6,423 nt of DNA from Polaribacter sp. (GTDB taxonomy: Bacteria > Bacteroidota > Bacteroidia > Flavobacteriales > Flavobacteriaceae), in the NCBI GenBank assembly GCA_029248845.1, contig JAQWIO010000138.1:1-6423 (forward strand), read 5' to 3'. The position numbers were made by a program, and so were the translations under genes. Numbering within the stretch: position 1 is the stretch's first letter; each line of letters starts with the position of its first letter. Below are positions 5,474 to 6,423 of this stretch, piece by piece. The notes under the pieces were generated by a model. It was given only the letters and a program-made list of their open reading frames with translations, was not told where the DNA came from and did no database searches.

Positions 5474-5749
5474 ATGGGATTTTTAAAACGTACAAATAAT
5501 AAATTTAATTATCAACCTCGATATTACAAAGGCGAGGGAAATCCATTTAAAATTGAACATAAATTAGATCAATTTAGAAAAACAACAGGAAAAAAAAAGG
5601 GGATAAAAGCGAAATTTAATGATGCTATTTCTGACTTAAAAAACTCAGATAAAAAGGTGAATAAAACGTTACTTATTATTATTTCAATTTTAGTATTTAT
5701 CTTTTTGTATATCATAGATTTCGATGTATCTATTTTCAAAAGAAGTTAA
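5474..5749 (+). CDS. Small conserved flavobacterial single-pass membrane protein of unknown function
   Basis: A 91-residue protein. A strongly basic N-terminal region carries the segment FNYQPRYYKGEGNPFKIEHK (11-30), which I recall as conserved in flavobacterial homologues at this locus, and is followed by a Lys-rich linker (36-64). One transmembrane helix (about 65-81, TLLIIISILVFIFLYII) ends in IDFD, leaving a short C-terminal tail (to 91). The charge pattern suggests a cytoplasmic N-terminus. From memory, homologues in databases often carry the name riboflavin synthase subunit beta, probably copied from the neighbouring ribH; nothing in this sequence resembles lumazine or riboflavin synthase, so that name is not used here. 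It has its own promoter after the ribH terminator, and its TAA overlaps the mutL ATG (TAATG), so it is probably cotranscribed and translationally coupled with mutL. The function is unknown. Confidence 0.85.
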   Translation: MGFLKRTNNKFNYQPRYYKGEGNPFKIEHKLDQFRKTTGKKKGIKAKFNDAISDLKNSDKKVNKTLLIIISILVFIFLYIIDFDVSIFKRS

Positions 5750-6423
5750 TGTCTGATATTATTCAATTATTACCAGATCATGTCGCAAATCAAATTGCCG
5801 CAGGAGAAGTTGTACAACGCCCCGCTTCAGTTGTAAAAGAATTGATAGAAAATGCTATTGATGCTGGTGCAACAAACATAAAATTATTGTTAAAAGATGC
5901 CGGAAAAACCTTAATTCAAGTAATTGATGATGGAAAAGGAATGAGTACAACAGATGCTAGAATGTCTTTTGAACGTCATGCAACTTCAAAAATTCAAAAA
6001 GCAGATGATTTATTTAACCTTAGTACGAAGGGTTTCAGAGGAGAAGCACTAGCCTCTATTGCAGCAATTGCTCACGTTGAATTAAAAACAAAACAAAAAA
6101 ATGAAGAGCTTGGATCTTCTATAAAAATTGAAGGAAGTAAGATTATTTCTCAAGATTTTATATCTACAACCAAAGGAACAAGTATTGCTGTAAAAAACTT
6201 ATTTTTTAATATTCCAGCAAGAAGAAATTTTTTAAAATCTGATACTATTGAAACTCGACATATTGTTGATGAATTTCAAAGAGTTTCACTAGCGCATCCA
6301 AAAATTTCTTTTTTAATGTACCACAACAAAAATGAGGTATATCATTTAAAAAGCAGTAATCTAAGAAAACGAATTGTAAGTGTTTTCGGGAATAAAATGA
6401 ATGAAAAGTTAGTTCCTATTAAC
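5749..6423 (+). CDS. mutL: DNA mismatch repair protein MutL, N-terminal part
   Basis: The first 225 codons of MutL; the frame is open to the right edge, so the C-terminal dimerisation/endonuclease domain is outside the window. MutL links MutS mismatch recognition to strand removal. The GHKL ATPase signatures are all visible: LPDHVANQIAAGEVV (8-22), RPASVVKELIENAIDAGA (24-41) with the catalytic Glu31 and Mg-binding Asn35, DDGKGM (60-65) with Asp60 contacting adenine, RHATSKI (76-82) and TKGFRGEALASI (93-104). IPARRNFLKS (155-164) marks the start of the transducer domain. The ATG at 5749 shares its A with the stop codon of the preceding small gene, and the A-rich upstream AAGAAG gives at most a weak ribosome site. 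Whether it has the MutL endonuclease motif, expected in species lacking MutH, cannot be judged from this part. Confidence 0.96.
   Translation, partial: MSDIIQLLPDHVANQIAAGEVVQRPASVVKELIENAIDAGATNIKLLLKDAGKTLIQVIDDGKGMSTTDARMSFERHATSKIQKADDLFNLSTKGFRGEALASIAAIAHVELKTKQKNEELGSSIKIEGSKIISQDFISTTKGTSIAVKNLFFNIPARRNFLKSDTIETRHIVDEFQRVSLAHPKISFLMYHNKNEVYHLKSSNLRKRIVSVFGNKMNEKLVPIN

Noticed and set aside
1..6423. Mobile element, CRISPR array, defence or toxin-antitoxin system
   Set aside because: No transposase, integrase, regularly spaced repeat, terminal inverted repeat or recognisable toxin pair is present; base composition and gene content look uniformly chromosomal.

Overview
The window is AT-rich chromosomal DNA that looks like a member of the Bacteroidota, family Flavobacteriaceae. 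Three things point there. The gene order (gldI, DHH phosphoesterase, ndk, DUF721, recF, TPR protein, ribH, a small membrane protein, mutL) is one I recognise from flavobacteria. Start codons have A-rich leaders without clear Shine-Dalgarno sequences. Several starts are preceded by the Bacteroidota -7 promoter motif TAnnTTTG. The genus cannot be resolved by eye.

Left part (1-1743, minus strand): a tightly packed operon read right to left. It encodes an NrnA-like DHH/DHHA1 phosphoesterase, the gliding-motility lipoprotein GldI (an FKBP-type prolyl isomerase, overlapping the DHH gene by 11 bp) and, 7 bp further on, the N-terminus of a second FKBP-type lipoprotein that runs off the left edge. About 100 bp of divergent promoter DNA (1744-1843), with a perfect 12-bp palindrome, separates it from ndk on the plus strand.

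Middle (1844-3884): ndk ends at a strong, T-flanked hairpin that can serve both strands. The DUF721 (DciA-like) gene converges on it from the right. recF lies upstream of DUF721 on the same strand, with a probable weak recF terminator and a separate DUF721 promoter between them.

Right part (3997-6423, plus strand): a membrane-anchored TPR protein diverges from recF and is followed by ribH (lumazine synthase). A probable terminator, a good TTG-N20-TAnnTTTG promoter and a hairpin-rich leader come next. Then a 91-residue single-pass membrane protein is coupled by a TAATG overlap to mutL, whose first 225 codons are in the window.

The genes serve housekeeping roles: nucleotide and oligonucleotide turnover (DHH protein, Ndk), replication and repair (RecF, DUF721, MutL), riboflavin synthesis (RibH), and envelope folding and gliding (the PPIases). 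I see no mobile element, CRISPR array, RNA gene or accessory defence system. The most interesting items are the unexplained small membrane protein with its competing leader hairpins, the altered FKBP active-site positions in GldI, and the palindrome at the predicted ndk transcription start.
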